Source: JAEUMD01 sp044222395 (lineage in GTDB: Bacteria > Pseudomonadota > Alphaproteobacteria > Rhizobiales > Hyphomicrobiaceae). From it: a stretch of 64,000 nt of DNA. The stretch is taken from positions 47,377-111,376 of the forward strand of contig JBGANK010000005.1 of assembly GCA_044222395.1 (NCBI GenBank), written 5' to 3'. The position numbers and the translations under genes are program-made. This document shows, one piece after another, positions 54,449-63,392 of the stretch. Below the pieces are notes generated by a model. The model saw only the letters and a list, made by a program, of their open reading frames with translations, ran no database searches and was not told the DNA's origin. Numbering within the stretch: the first letter of the stretch is position 1; each line of letters begins with the position of its first letter.

Positions 54449-54511
54449 ACCTGAAAACAACCTGAAACGGCTGCGCGAACGTCGTAGGCGCGTTTCAGGT
54501 TCATTTCAGGT
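54449..54511. promoter_or_regulatory. Response-regulator operator between the two-component and efflux operons
   Basis: ACCTGAAAACAACCTGAAAC (54449-54468) and GTTTCAGGTTCATTTCAGGT (54492-54511) are inverted copies of a tandem CCTGAAA repeat with 11-bp spacing, 17 of 20 bases identical. Tandem 11-bp-spaced half sites are typical of OmpR/PhoP dimers. Their position in the 157-bp divergent gap suggests control of both operons. Confidence 0.75.
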
Positions 54512-54565
54512 CCGCGTCCTATCACGCCGTTTACCAGCATCAAACCTGTCCATGGAGCCCGAACC

Positions 54566-55633
54566 GTGCTGAAGCCAGCCGCGAAACTGTCGATCCTTGT
54601 TGCGTCGATTACGGCTGCCTCAGCGACGTTCGCTGCGGACGTGGGCGTGCGAAATGTCGCGGTCAGCCCCCAGCAGATACAAAACATGGAGATCAAGCTG
54701 GCCCAGGTGCGGCGGACATCAACGCAGGCGATCGCGCTGTTGCCCGGTACGGTGGTGCCCGCGCTCGACGCCCGGCACGTCGCGGCGGCGCCGTTTGCGG
54801 GAACCGTGGTGCAGGTTCACGTGCTCCCTGGTCAGACCGTGAACAAGGGAGCATCGCTGGCGACCATATCAAGTCGCGAACTGCTCGATACGATGAGCCA
54901 GGTGGCTCAGACGCAGGCGGAACTGCAGATGGCCGAGGCGACGGCCCGCCGTAAACGTTCGCTTGCCGACAAGTCGATTCAGAACCCTTCGCTCGCCGAA
55001 GAGGCGGAGGCACAGGTCGCCAAGATCAAGGCCGTGCTGGAGCGTCACCAGCGCGCGCTGTCGCTGGGTGGCATCGTCGTTGCGGAGGGTGGCCGATATA
55101 CGATTACAGCTCCTTCGAGTGGGCGTGTCGTGGAGTCCGCCATCATGCCGGGCGACAAGGTCGAAGCCATGGCCGCAGCCGTTACGCTCGAGACGAACGG
55201 CGAGCTATGGATCGAAGCGCAAGTTCCATCCGATCTCGTCACGCGGATCAAGACGGGTGACCGCATCCAGGTCGTCGACGGCCCGGAGGGAAAGGTCATC
55301 TCGATCGCAGGATCGCTCGACCGGATGACGCGGTCGGCGCGCATGCTGGCCTCGGTGCCGGAGGGTCCTCCGCTCATGGCCGGGCAACTCGTTACCGTCA
55401 GTCTGGTTCAGGAAGCCGCAACGGGCAGCCTGTCGGTGCCCGACACCGCGGTGGCCCAGGTCAAGGGCCAGCATGGCGTGTTCGTGCGCAACGACAACGG
55501 GTTTGCGCTGGTCCCCGTGAAGGTTTCGGGCCGCTCGCTCAAAGATGCGACGATCCTCGGCGATGTGCCCAAGGATGCGCAGGTGGCGTCGAGCGGCCTG
55601 CCAGAGCTCGAGCAAATGCTGAGTGGCGAGTAG
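54566..55633 (+). CDS. RND efflux periplasmic adaptor (CzcB/CusB-like)
   Basis: Membrane fusion protein of 355 residues with a signal peptide (about 1-24, ATFA-AD), barrel-sandwich lipoyl-like halves (VVQVHVLPGQTVNKGASLATI and YTITAPSSGRVVESAIMPGD in pieces), a helical hairpin (about 105-160) and beta-barrel domains. GTG 54566 has GGAG nine bases upstream. No His-rich N-terminal extension as in CzcB. First gene of the efflux operon, 55 bp after the operator. Confidence 0.9.
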   Translation: MLKPAAKLSILVASITAASATFAADVGVRNVAVSPQQIQNMEIKLAQVRRTSTQAIALLPGTVVPALDARHVAAAPFAGTVVQVHVLPGQTVNKGASLATISSRELLDTMSQVAQTQAELQMAEATARRKRSLADKSIQNPSLAEEAEAQVAKIKAVLERHQRALSLGGIVVAEGGRYTITAPSSGRVVESAIMPGDKVEAMAAAVTLETNGELWIEAQVPSDLVTRIKTGDRIQVVDGPEGKVISIAGSLDRMTRSARMLASVPEGPPLMAGQLVTVSLVQEAATGSLSVPDTAVAQVKGQHGVFVRNDNGFALVPVKVSGRSLKDATILGDVPKDAQVASSGLPELEQMLSGE

Positions 55634-55637
55634 CCCG

Positions 55638-58600
55638 ATGCTGTCGCGCCTCATCGCATTCTCGCTGACGCAACGGATCTTCCTGCTGCTCGTGGCGCTT
55701 GGTCTGGCAGCACTCGGCGGTCATGCATTCCGGACGCTGCCAATCGACGCCTTCCCCAACATCTCGCCGGTACAGGTGAAGATGATCCTGAAGGCGCCGG
55801 GCATGACGCCTGAGGAGGTCGAGACGCGCGTCATCACGCCGCTGGAAATGGAGCTGCTCGGGATTCCGCGGCAGACGATTCTGCGTTCCGCCGCCAAGTA
55901 TGCGGTTGCCGACATCACACTCGACTTCGAGGACGGCACCGACATCTATTGGGCGCGACAACAGGTTGCAGAGCGCCTGGCCAGCGTGCGCGGGGAACTC
56001 CCGGCCAACATCACCGGCGGACTTGCGCCGATCTCGACGCCGCTTTCGGACGTGTTCATGTTCACGATCGAGGGTGGAAATCTCTCGCTCGAGGAGCGGC
56101 GCAGCCTGCTCGACTGGACGATCCGTCCGGCGCTGCGGACGATAGCCGGCGTCGCCGACGTCAATGCGCTCGGCGGCATGGTCCGCACCTTCGAAGTTTC
56201 TCCCGACGTCACCGCGCTTGCTGCGGCCGGACTTGGCGTCAAGGACTTGCTGAAGGCTATCGATGAGGGCAACCGGAACGACGGTGCCGGACGCCTTGGC
56301 GAGGGCGAGAAGGCGCTCGTGGTGCGCGCGTCGGGCGCCATCCGCACGCCGCAAGATGTCGAACAGATCGTGCTGAAGGCCGACGCCCGTCGCGTCTTGC
56401 GCGTTGGTGACGTCGCCAAGGTTTCGATCGGCAGCCTGACGCGCTACGGCGCGGTCACCAAGGACGGCAATGGCGAGGCTGTGCAGGGTCTCGTGCTGTC
56501 GCTGCGAGGTGCGGATGCCAGCGCCATCGTCGTGGCGGTCCGCAAGCGTCTCGAGGAGCTGAAGCCGAGCCTGCCCGAAGGCGTGCGGCTCGAGGTGTTC
56601 TACGACAGATCGGATCTGGTGCAGAGGGCTGTCGGCACGGTGAGCAAGGCGCTGATCGAGGCCACGGTCCTCGTCGTCGTGCTGCTGCTTGCGTTCCTCG
56701 GCAACCTGCGGGCGGCACTGGTCGTTGCGGTGACGCTACCATTCGCTGCGTTGATGACGTTCGTCATGATGCAGGCCTTCGGCATGTCGGCGAACCTGAT
56801 GAGCCTCGGAGGCCTGGCAATTGCGATCGGGCTGATCGTCGATGCCGCCGTAGTTGTGGTCGAAAACACAGTGGAGCGACTACAGCACCAAGGGGGCAAG
56901 GGCCGGGTGCCGGTCCTGCATCATGTATTCAAAGCAGCCAGTGAGGTCGCCGTGCCGGTGGCTTCGGGCATTCTCATCATCTGCCTCGTGTTCCTGCCGC
57001 TGCTGTCGCTGCAGGGGCTCGAAGGCAAGCTGTTCGGCCCGGTGGCGCTCACCATAATCTTTGCACTTGGCAGCTCGCTCATCTTGTCGATGACGCTGAT
57101 CCCGGTGCTGTCATCGTTCCTGCTCAAGACCGGAAACCACGGCGAACCGCTGCTAATGCGCATCCTGAGCCGAGGGTACCGCGCACTGCTGACCGCATGC
57201 CTCAAGTTCCCGCTGCCGGTCTACCTCGTCGCCGCGATCGGCATCGGTCTCGTCGTCGTTGCCTACCAGGCGGTCGGCAAGTCGTTCATGCCGACGATGG
57301 ACGAGGGTTCGGTGATCATGCAGATCACCAAGCATCCCTCGATCAACCTCAAGGCCAGCATCGAAGGCGATCTCAAGATCCAGCGAGTCCTGAAGGAGAA
57401 GGTGCCGGAAGTCGAGCGGATCGTCGCACGTGTCGGTTCGGACGAGCTTGGCCTCGACCCGATGGGACTCAACGAGACCGACACGTTCCTCGTCCTGAAA
57501 CCCAAGGACCAGTGGCGCGTGCCAGACAAGACCTGGCTGGTCGATCAGCTGCGGCAAGCGATGGCCGACATGCCGGGCGTCGAGTTCGCCTTCACGCAGC
57601 CGATCGAAATGCGCACGGCCGAGATGCTGACTGGAGCCCGCGGAGATCTCGCCGTGAAGATCTTCGGGCCTGAACTTGCGGTTCTGTCCGATCTTGCCGG
57701 AAAACTGCAAAGTGCCCTGCAAAAGGTTCCGGGCGCGGCCGAGGTCTCGACGCTCGCTAACGACAGCGTCGACTACCTGCAAATCGAGATCGACCGCCTG
57801 ACGGCTGGCCGCGCGGGGCTTTCCATCTCCGGCCTGGAAGACGAGTTGCGCGCGCTGCTCGAAGGTGCTCGCGCCGGTCTCGTCGCAGAGCCAGGACGAC
57901 GCACGGATATCGTGATCCGTGGCGCCGTACAGTTGCGCGAGGCGCCGGAACTCTTCGCGCAAACCCAGCTAGCAGCCGGTGATGGCGGTCTCGTGCGCGT
58001 CGGCGACGTGGCCAAGCTCACCCGCACGGACGGGCCGGTCAAGATCGAGCGTGAGAATGCTTCGCGCTTTGCCATCGTGCAGGCCTATGTCAAGGGCCGC
58101 GATCTCGTCGGTTTCGTCGAAGAAGCACAGCGGACTGTCGCGGAGAGAGTGCCACTGCCACCGGGCTACCGCCTAGTGTGGGGCGGCCAGTTCGAGAACC
58201 AGCGTCGGGCTGCTGCGCGCCTCGCCATCGTCGTGCCGGTCGCACTCGGTCTCATCTTCGGCGTTCTGTTCGCGACGTTGCGTTCGATCCGTCAGTCGCT
58301 GCTCATTCTGGCGAACGTTCCGTTCGCACTGGTTGGAGGCATCCTGTCGCTGTGGCTTTCAGGCGAGTATCTATCGGTACCGGCCTCGGTGGGGTTCATT
58401 GCGCTGCTCGGAATCGCCGTGCTCAACGGACTCGTGCTGGTCAGCCACTTCAATCAGCTTCTCGACGCGGGATCGCAGCTGGCCGAAGTGGTAATCGAGG
58501 GCTCGATCCGACGGCTGCGGCCGGTGATGATGACGGCAACCATCGCCGCCTTCGGTCTCGTGCCGCTGTTGTTCGCGAGCGGCCCGGGCTCCGAGATCCA

Positions 58601-58802
58601 ACGCCCGCTCGCCATTGTCGTCATCGGCGGCCTTGTCAGCTCGACGGCGCTGACACTCATTCTTCTGCCCATTCTATTCCGCCGGTTCGGCCATACGGCT
58701 GATAGCACGCAAACGCAGCTCGGGAGTCCCGCATGGATCAATCCGTATGCAAGCTCACATTCGTCTGCCCACCCTCCGCCGCAGACAACCTTGCCGAGCT
58801 GA
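55638..58802 (+). CDS. Heavy-metal-type RND efflux pump, inner membrane (CzcA/CusA family)
   Basis: 1054 residues with the RND layout: TM1 near 15-35, large periplasmic porter domain, TM2-6, second porter domain, TM7-12. TM4 reads AIAIGLIVDAAVVVVEN, with the AIAIG form seen in CusA-like pumps instead of the DFG Asp of CzcA, so the metal is not assigned. Other family blocks are FPNISPVQVKM and EMRTAEMLTGARGDLAVKI. The C-terminal 23 residues overlap the next gene by 70 bp and look non-native. GTG 55623 is an alternative start. Confidence 0.93.
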   Translation: MLSRLIAFSLTQRIFLLLVALGLAALGGHAFRTLPIDAFPNISPVQVKMILKAPGMTPEEVETRVITPLEMELLGIPRQTILRSAAKYAVADITLDFEDGTDIYWARQQVAERLASVRGELPANITGGLAPISTPLSDVFMFTIEGGNLSLEERRSLLDWTIRPALRTIAGVADVNALGGMVRTFEVSPDVTALAAAGLGVKDLLKAIDEGNRNDGAGRLGEGEKALVVRASGAIRTPQDVEQIVLKADARRVLRVGDVAKVSIGSLTRYGAVTKDGNGEAVQGLVLSLRGADASAIVVAVRKRLEELKPSLPEGVRLEVFYDRSDLVQRAVGTVSKALIEATVLVVVLLLAFLGNLRAALVVAVTLPFAALMTFVMMQAFGMSANLMSLGGLAIAIGLIVDAAVVVVENTVERLQHQGGKGRVPVLHHVFKAASEVAVPVASGILIICLVFLPLLSLQGLEGKLFGPVALTIIFALGSSLILSMTLIPVLSSFLLKTGNHGEPLLMRILSRGYRALLTACLKFPLPVYLVAAIGIGLVVVAYQAVGKSFMPTMDEGSVIMQITKHPSINLKASIEGDLKIQRVLKEKVPEVERIVARVGSDELGLDPMGLNETDTFLVLKPKDQWRVPDKTWLVDQLRQAMADMPGVEFAFTQPIEMRTAEMLTGARGDLAVKIFGPELAVLSDLAGKLQSALQKVPGAAEVSTLANDSVDYLQIEIDRLTAGRAGLSISGLEDELRALLEGARAGLVAEPGRRTDIVIRGAVQLREAPELFAQTQLAAGDGGLVRVGDVAKLTRTDGPVKIERENASRFAIVQAYVKGRDLVGFVEEAQRTVAERVPLPPGYRLVWGGQFENQRRAAARLAIVVPVALGLIFGVLFATLRSIRQSLLILANVPFALVGGILSLWLSGEYLSVPASVGFIALLGIAVLNGLVLVSHFNQLLDAGSQLAEVVIEGSIRRLRPVMMTATIAAFGLVPLLFASGPGSEIQRPLAIVVIGGLVSSTALTLILLPILFRRFGHTADSTQTQLGSPAWINPYASSHSSAHPPPQTTLPS

Positions 58803-59110
58803 TGCTTGGTCTCGATCCGCCGGTGGCAGGGTTCACCACCTTCGACGCGGAAGGCCATGGCATGAGCTTCGACACTGCAACCGTCGGCGAGCGGGTTCGC
58901 GGACGCGTGAAACGCACCGTCATGATGATGGTGGTGCCGAAAAGCGAAGCCGAGCGTCTGGTCGCGCTCGTCCGCAGGGAGATTGCCGTGCCGCACATGG
59001 CCTACTGGATCGAACCCGTACTCGCGTGCGGCCGCTTGATTGGCCAGGCACCGGTCGCAGCAGAGTCGGGTGGTGCCGCTGCCGTTCACACACAAGGAGT
59101 TGCGCCATGA
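58733..59110 (+). CDS. DUF3240-family protein
   Basis: 125 residues, soluble, ferredoxin-like fold expected (similar in size to PII/CutA-type proteins): MDQSVCKLTFVCPPS, MMVVPKSEAERLVALVRREI and MAYWIEPVLACGRL. DUF3240 genes usually accompany heavy-metal RND pumps; role unknown. The start lies 70 bp inside the pump reading frame. The stop overlaps the next start (ATGA). Confidence 0.85.
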   Translation: MDQSVCKLTFVCPPSAADNLAELMLGLDPPVAGFTTFDAEGHGMSFDTATVGERVRGRVKRTVMMMVVPKSEAERLVALVRREIAVPHMAYWIEPVLACGRLIGQAPVAAESGGAAAVHTQGVAP

Positions 59111-59334
59111 TGGATCTGTTCGATGCCGCGGGCTTCGTGTCACTCATCGTGCCTCTTATCGTCTGCGCTGGCGCCTGGGGCGTCATGGTGTGGGCGCTGT
59201 GCCTGCGCGATCGTGTTACCGAGGTCGTGGATGGGCTGATGGTGCCGAAGACTGCTACCGACGTCGAAGCGGCTGCGGGACTGTCAGAACGGCCAAGTCC
59301 ATTGCACTCGTCGTCTCTGGGGCTACTTGCCTGA
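59107..59334 (+). CDS. Small membrane protein of the efflux operon
   Basis: 75 residues with one hydrophobic helix (about 7-30, GFVSLIVPLIVCAGAWGVMVW) and a short soluble tail. AAGGAG six bases upstream and the ATGA overlap with the DUF3240 gene support translation. No known family; possibly a small accessory subunit of the pump. Confidence 0.7.
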   Translation: MMDLFDAAGFVSLIVPLIVCAGAWGVMVWALCLRDRVTEVVDGLMVPKTATDVEAAAGLSERPSPLHSSSLGLLA

Positions 59335-59711
59335 TCGGCCAAGTATAGCCACGGCGATCAGCTGGCAGCACCGACCGCGACGATCAAACTTGCGATGCCG
59401 CCGGCGATGAATGAAACCGGCACGATCGTCGGTTCAAAGCCCTTTGGCGCACCGCGGGCGATGGTGCTCATGAGCGGGCAATGAGTCTTGATTTTGGTCT
59501 TCCGAACAACCAATTGTTTGGGCATCTGCCTCGGTGCAGTTCGGCATGGATAATGGCCGCCGGACCCGAGATGGCGCGCGCAGCGCGTTACGTCCAATAA
59601 TCCGTCGCAAAATTGCTGTCGCACTGTCGGGTGCGGCCCAGTTCCCGCTTCCTTGGTAACCCACTGGTTCGGGAGGAAGCGCGTTTGCACCAATTCGTGA
59701 AGGAGTCCGAT
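59335..59711. other. Intergenic region, no clear gene
   Basis: 377 bp. On the minus strand 59358-59471 could encode a 37-residue hydrophobic peptide (MSTIARGAPKGFEPTIVP..., one membrane helix), but there is no ribosome site. No outer-membrane factor gene of the efflux system is found here. Confidence 0.4.
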
Positions 59712-60140
59712 ATGAAGGTCATGGTCATCGTCAAGGCAACCAAGGCGCCAGAGGCCGGCGAGATGCCGGAAACAGAATTGCTGGCCGCGATGGGCAATTA
59801 CAATGAGGAATTGGTCAAGGCCGGCATTATGCTTGCCGGCGAAGGCCTGCATCCTACCAGCAAAGGCAAGCGCGTGCGCTTCGCCGGCGAGGAACGCACG
59901 GTCATCGATGGTCCTTTTTCAGATACCAAGGAGCTGATTGCCGGCTTTTGGCTCTGGCAGGTGAAGGATATGGACGAAGCGGTGGAATGGCTGAGGCGTT
60001 GCCCAAATCCGCATGCAGAGACCACCGAAGTCGAGATACGACCCGTGTTCGAGATGGAGGATTTCGGCGAGGCGATGACCGCGGAGATGCGCGCTCAAGA
60101 GGAGCGGGTGATCGCCGAGGCAAGAAAAAGCTGCTCTTGA
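59712..60140 (+). CDS. YCII/DGPF-domain protein
   Basis: 142 residues with the YCII-type fold and the DGPFSDTKELIAGFW motif that gives DGPF-domain proteins their name. GAAGGAG six bases before ATG 59712 sets the start. Often linked with sigma-70 ECF factors or with dehydrogenase-like enzymes, but no such gene is adjacent. Confidence 0.88.
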   Translation: MKVMVIVKATKAPEAGEMPETELLAAMGNYNEELVKAGIMLAGEGLHPTSKGKRVRFAGEERTVIDGPFSDTKELIAGFWLWQVKDMDEAVEWLRRCPNPHAETTEVEIRPVFEMEDFGEAMTAEMRAQEERVIAEARKSCS

Positions 60141-60291
60141 TCCCGCCTTGACCGGTGTTGCGGCATCGCCGCCAGACACAATACAGGCCAGAAGGAAAGA
60201 CATGCGGGAAGCCAAGAAAACCGCAATGCAGCAGGCTTTCTCAACTCCTACCTCGATTTGTAACGTCTATATTCGCCTCCGCTTTCGATCC

Positions 60292-60879
60292 TGACCTGAG
60301 ACCCGCAAACTCGTCCAGATTTGGGTAGAGTCCGTAACCTCGGAGAGGATACGGACGATGCGTAAGAGTAGGTTCAGCGAGGAACAGATCATTGCGATCC
60401 TGCGCGAGCAGGAGGCGGGGCGGCCAACGGCGGATGTGTGCCGGCGTCACGGGATCTCCAGCGCGACCTTCTACAAGTGGAAGGCGAAGTTCGGCGGCAT
60501 GGACGTGTCGGACGCCAAGCGGTTGAAGGCACTCGAAGACGAGAACGCCAAGCTGAAGAAGCTGCTTGCCGAGGCGATGCTCGACAACGCGATTCTGAAG
60601 GACGTCAACAGCCGAAAGTGGTGAAGCCCGCCGCTCGAAGGCAGGCCGTCGCTCACGTGTGCGAGAGGCATGAGGTGAGCGAGCGGCGGGCATGCTCCGC
60701 GCTTGGGATCGACCGATCGAGCGTGCGCTATCGGAGCCGCCGACCGGATGACGCCGCGATCCGCCAGCGCATTCGCGAGCTGGCGGCCGAACGCCGCCGG
60801 TTCGGCTACCGGCGACTGCATTTTCTGCTCGGCAAGGAGGGTTGTGCGATGAACCAGAAGCGGTTCCGGCGTCTCTACC
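60292..60879 (+). mobile_element. IS3-family insertion sequence remnant
   Basis: A left end TGACCTGAGACCC (from 60292) is followed by intact orfA and the first quarter of orfB. The element stops at 60879, where an IS66-family element begins. The DDE part and right end are absent and not found after the IS66 element. Confidence 0.8.
60358..60624 (+). CDS. IS3-family transposase OrfA
   Basis: 88 residues: helix-turn-helix (FSEEQIIAILREQEAGRPTADVCRRHGIS read as EEQIIAILREQEAG and DVCRRHGIS) followed by a leucine-zipper coiled coil (LKALEDENAKLKKLLAEA) as usual. orfB begins one base before its stop in the -1 frame, which fits programmed frameshifting in this family. Confidence 0.92.
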   Translation: MRKSRFSEEQIIAILREQEAGRPTADVCRRHGISSATFYKWKAKFGGMDVSDAKRLKALEDENAKLKKLLAEAMLDNAILKDVNSRKW

Positions 60880-60911
60880 GTCTCCCTCCGGTGAGGACCG
60901 CCTTGCTGTGA
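60621..60911 (+). pseudogene. Truncated IS3-family transposase OrfB
   Basis: Only about 86 residues of OrfB remain (ACSALGIDRSSVRYRSRRPD, RFGYRRLHFLL, NQKRFRRLYR). The last residues and stop come from IS66 DNA. The whole DDE integrase core (about 200 residues) is lost. Confidence 0.9.
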
Positions 60912-60982
60912 AGTCGAGGTTCGCGGAGTCTTCGACCTGATCCGAGGCGGCGCGGGATGTGGATGTGTCCACAAAGGCGATC

Positions 60983-61360
60983 ATGGACACAAGTCGGGAC
61001 CGACGGCGCAACAAGCGATGGCCGGAGACGTTGAAGCGCGAGATCGTGGCAGCGACGTTGAAGCCCGGGGCCTCGGTGTCGGTGGTGGCGCGCCAGTACG
61101 ACGTCAACGCGAACCAGGTCTTCGGCTGGCGTCGCCGGTACGGAGAGGCGATCAAGCCGGTTGCGGTGCCACCCTCCACATCCGGGCTGGTGCCGGTGAC
61201 GATCACGCCGGAGCCGGAGCCCCTGGTCGGCGCAGCGCCGGCGATGCCGGCGTCGGACACCATTGAGATCGAGGTTGGCGGCGATTGCCGTGTGCGGGTC
61301 GGTTCGAGCTTCGACGGTCGCGCACTGAAGCGCGTGCTCGATGTGCTGAGGAAGCGATGA
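60983..61360 (+). CDS. tnpA: IS66-family accessory protein TnpA
   Basis: 125 residues. An N-terminal helix-turn-helix (KREIVAATLKPGASVSVVARQYDVNANQVFGWRRRY, seen in pieces KREIVAATLKPGASV and NANQVFGWRRRY) binds DNA; the C-terminal part is IEIEVGGDCRVRVG...LKRVLDVLRKR. GTG 60959 is an alternative start. ATGA overlap with tnpB. Confidence 0.88.
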   Translation: MDTSRDRRRNKRWPETLKREIVAATLKPGASVSVVARQYDVNANQVFGWRRRYGEAIKPVAVPPSTSGLVPVTITPEPEPLVGAAPAMPASDTIEIEVGGDCRVRVGSSFDGRALKRVLDVLRKR

Positions 61361-61737
61361 TCCCGGTGCCATCTGGCGTGCGGGTGTGGCTCGCGGTCGG
61401 GCGGACCGACATGCGTCGCGGCATGAACGGGCTCGCGCTACAGGTGCAGGAAGCACTCGGACGTGATCCGTTCGTCGGCGACCTCTTCGTGTTTCGCGGG
61501 GTGCGTGGAGACCTGATCAAGATCCTTTGGCATGACGGCCTCGGGTTGTCGCTCTACGCCAAGCGGCTAGAGCGGGGCAGGTTCGTTTGGCCACCGAGCC
61601 TGCCTGCGCCATCCGCGTCGCCGCGTCTGCCGGAGGAGCACGCGATCTCGATCTCGGCGGCGCAGCTCGCCTACCTTCTGTCCGGCATCGACTGGCGTAA
61701 CCCTGTTCACACATTCCGACCGGAACGCGCGGGATAG
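61357..61737 (+). CDS. tnpB: IS66-family accessory protein TnpB (Orf2)
   Basis: 126 residues with the Orf2 hallmarks GRTDMRRGMNGLALQVQ, LFVFRGVRGDLIKILWHDG and LYAKRLERGRFVWP. Required with TnpA for transposition of IS66 elements. Confidence 0.93.
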   Translation: MIPVPSGVRVWLAVGRTDMRRGMNGLALQVQEALGRDPFVGDLFVFRGVRGDLIKILWHDGLGLSLYAKRLERGRFVWPPSLPAPSASPRLPEEHAISISAAQLAYLLSGIDWRNPVHTFRPERAG

Positions 61738-61785
61738 CTGCACTTTCTGGGAGCGGCGGACGGCTGCCTGTGATTCCATTGGGAT

Positions 61786-63390
61786 ATGGATTCGCAGCCC
61801 CCCGATCTTCCGGACGACATCGATGCGCTCAGGGCCGTTGCGGCAGCGGCGCTCGCCCGGAACGCCGACGACGCGGCGACGATTGCGCGCCAGAACCTGG
61901 AGATCGCCAAGCTCAAGCGGCAGATCTACGGTCCCCGCTCGGAGCGCACCGCGCGCCTTCTCGACCAGATGGAGCTTGGTCTCGAAGAACTGGAGGCGGC
62001 GGCTACCGAAGACGAGATCGCGGCCGAGCTTGCGGCGGCCAAGACGACGAACGTTTCTCCATTCACGCGCAAACGCCCGTCCCGCCAGCCGTTCCCCAAA
62101 CATCTGCCGCGCGAGCGCATCGTCGTTCCGGCGCCGACGACCTGCGACTGCTGTGGCGGCAAGCGGCTGCGCAAGCTCGGCGAGACCGTCACCGAGACGC
62201 TGGAGGTCATCCCGCGCCAGTGGAAGGTCATCCAGCTCGTCCGCGAGAAGATGACGTGCCGGGACTGTGAGAGGATCAGCGAGCCGCCGGCCCCGTTCCA
62301 CGTCACGCCACGTGGCTGGGCCGGCCCCAACCTTCTCGCCATGCTGTTGTTCGAGAAGTTCGGCCAGCATCAGCCGTTGAACCGACAATCCGAGCGCTAT
62401 GCCCGCGAAGGCGTGCCGTTGAGCCTGTCGACGCTCGCCGATCAGGTCGGCGCCAGTTGTGCCGTGCTGGAGCCGCTTCTCAGACGCATCGAGGCACACG
62501 TCTTCGCCGCCGAGCGGTTGCACGGTGATGACACCACGGTTCCGGTACTCGCCAAGGCCAAGACAATAACCGGCCGTTGTTGGGTCTACGTGCGCGACGA
62601 TCGGCCGTTCGGAGGCGGCGCACCACCGGCGGCCATGTTCTACTACTCGCGCGATCGCGGCGGCGAGCATCCCCAAGCGCATCTGGCGAAGTGGTCCGGC
62701 CTGCTGCAGGCTGATGCCTATGGCGGCTACACGAAGCTCTACGACGGCGATCGAAGCCCCGGGCCGATCCTGGAGGCTGCGTGCTGGGCGCATGCGCGCC
62801 GGCCATTCTTCGCGCTCGCCGATATCGAGGCCAGTGCCCGCCGCAAAGCCGAGGGCAAAGCACCAGCACCGATCTCACCGTTGGCGCTGGAGATCGTGCA
62901 GCGCATGGATCGGCTATTCGAGATCGAGCGTGGCATAAACGGCAAGAGCGCCGGCGAGCGTCGTGCCGTTCGGCAGGCCCTGAGCCGGCCTCACGTCGAC
63001 GAGCTGGAAGCCCGCATGCGCGCCGAGCGGCCGAGGCTCTCGCGCGGCAGCGATCTCGCGAAAGCCATCGATTACATGCTCAAGCGCTGGCCCGCGTTTA
63101 CGCGGTTCCTCGACGACGGCCGCATATGCGTGAGCAACAACGCGGCCGAGCGCGGCCTGCGCGGCATAGCCCTCGGACGCAAGTCATGGCTCTTCGCCGG
63201 CTCCGATCGCGGAGGCCACCGCGCCGCCGCCATGTACAGCCTGATCGTCTCGGCCAAGATGAACGATATCGATCCACAGGCCTGGCTCGCTGACGTCCTC
63301 GCCCGCATCGCCGAGCATCCAGCCTCTCGGCTCGACGAGTTGCTGCCGTGGAACTGGCGCCCGGCAAATGCGATCAGCCGGGCGGCCTGA
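61786..63390 (+). CDS. tnpC: IS66-family transposase TnpC
   Basis: 534 residues, full length. It has an N-terminal coiled coil, a zinc-finger-like CDCCGGKRLRKLG...CRDCE, and a DDE catalytic core: Asp in HGDDTTVPVLAKAKT, Asp in LQADAYGGYTKLY, Glu in VSNNAAERGLRGIALGRK. No disabling change is visible, so the element may be active. Confidence 0.94.
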   Translation: MDSQPPDLPDDIDALRAVAAAALARNADDAATIARQNLEIAKLKRQIYGPRSERTARLLDQMELGLEELEAAATEDEIAAELAAAKTTNVSPFTRKRPSRQPFPKHLPRERIVVPAPTTCDCCGGKRLRKLGETVTETLEVIPRQWKVIQLVREKMTCRDCERISEPPAPFHVTPRGWAGPNLLAMLLFEKFGQHQPLNRQSERYAREGVPLSLSTLADQVGASCAVLEPLLRRIEAHVFAAERLHGDDTTVPVLAKAKTITGRCWVYVRDDRPFGGGAPPAAMFYYSRDRGGEHPQAHLAKWSGLLQADAYGGYTKLYDGDRSPGPILEAACWAHARRPFFALADIEASARRKAEGKAPAPISPLALEIVQRMDRLFEIERGINGKSAGERRAVRQALSRPHVDELEARMRAERPRLSRGSDLAKAIDYMLKRWPAFTRFLDDGRICVSNNAAERGLRGIALGRKSWLFAGSDRGGHRAAAMYSLIVSAKMNDIDPQAWLADVLARIAEHPASRLDELLPWNWRPANAISRAA

Positions 63391-63392
63391 CG

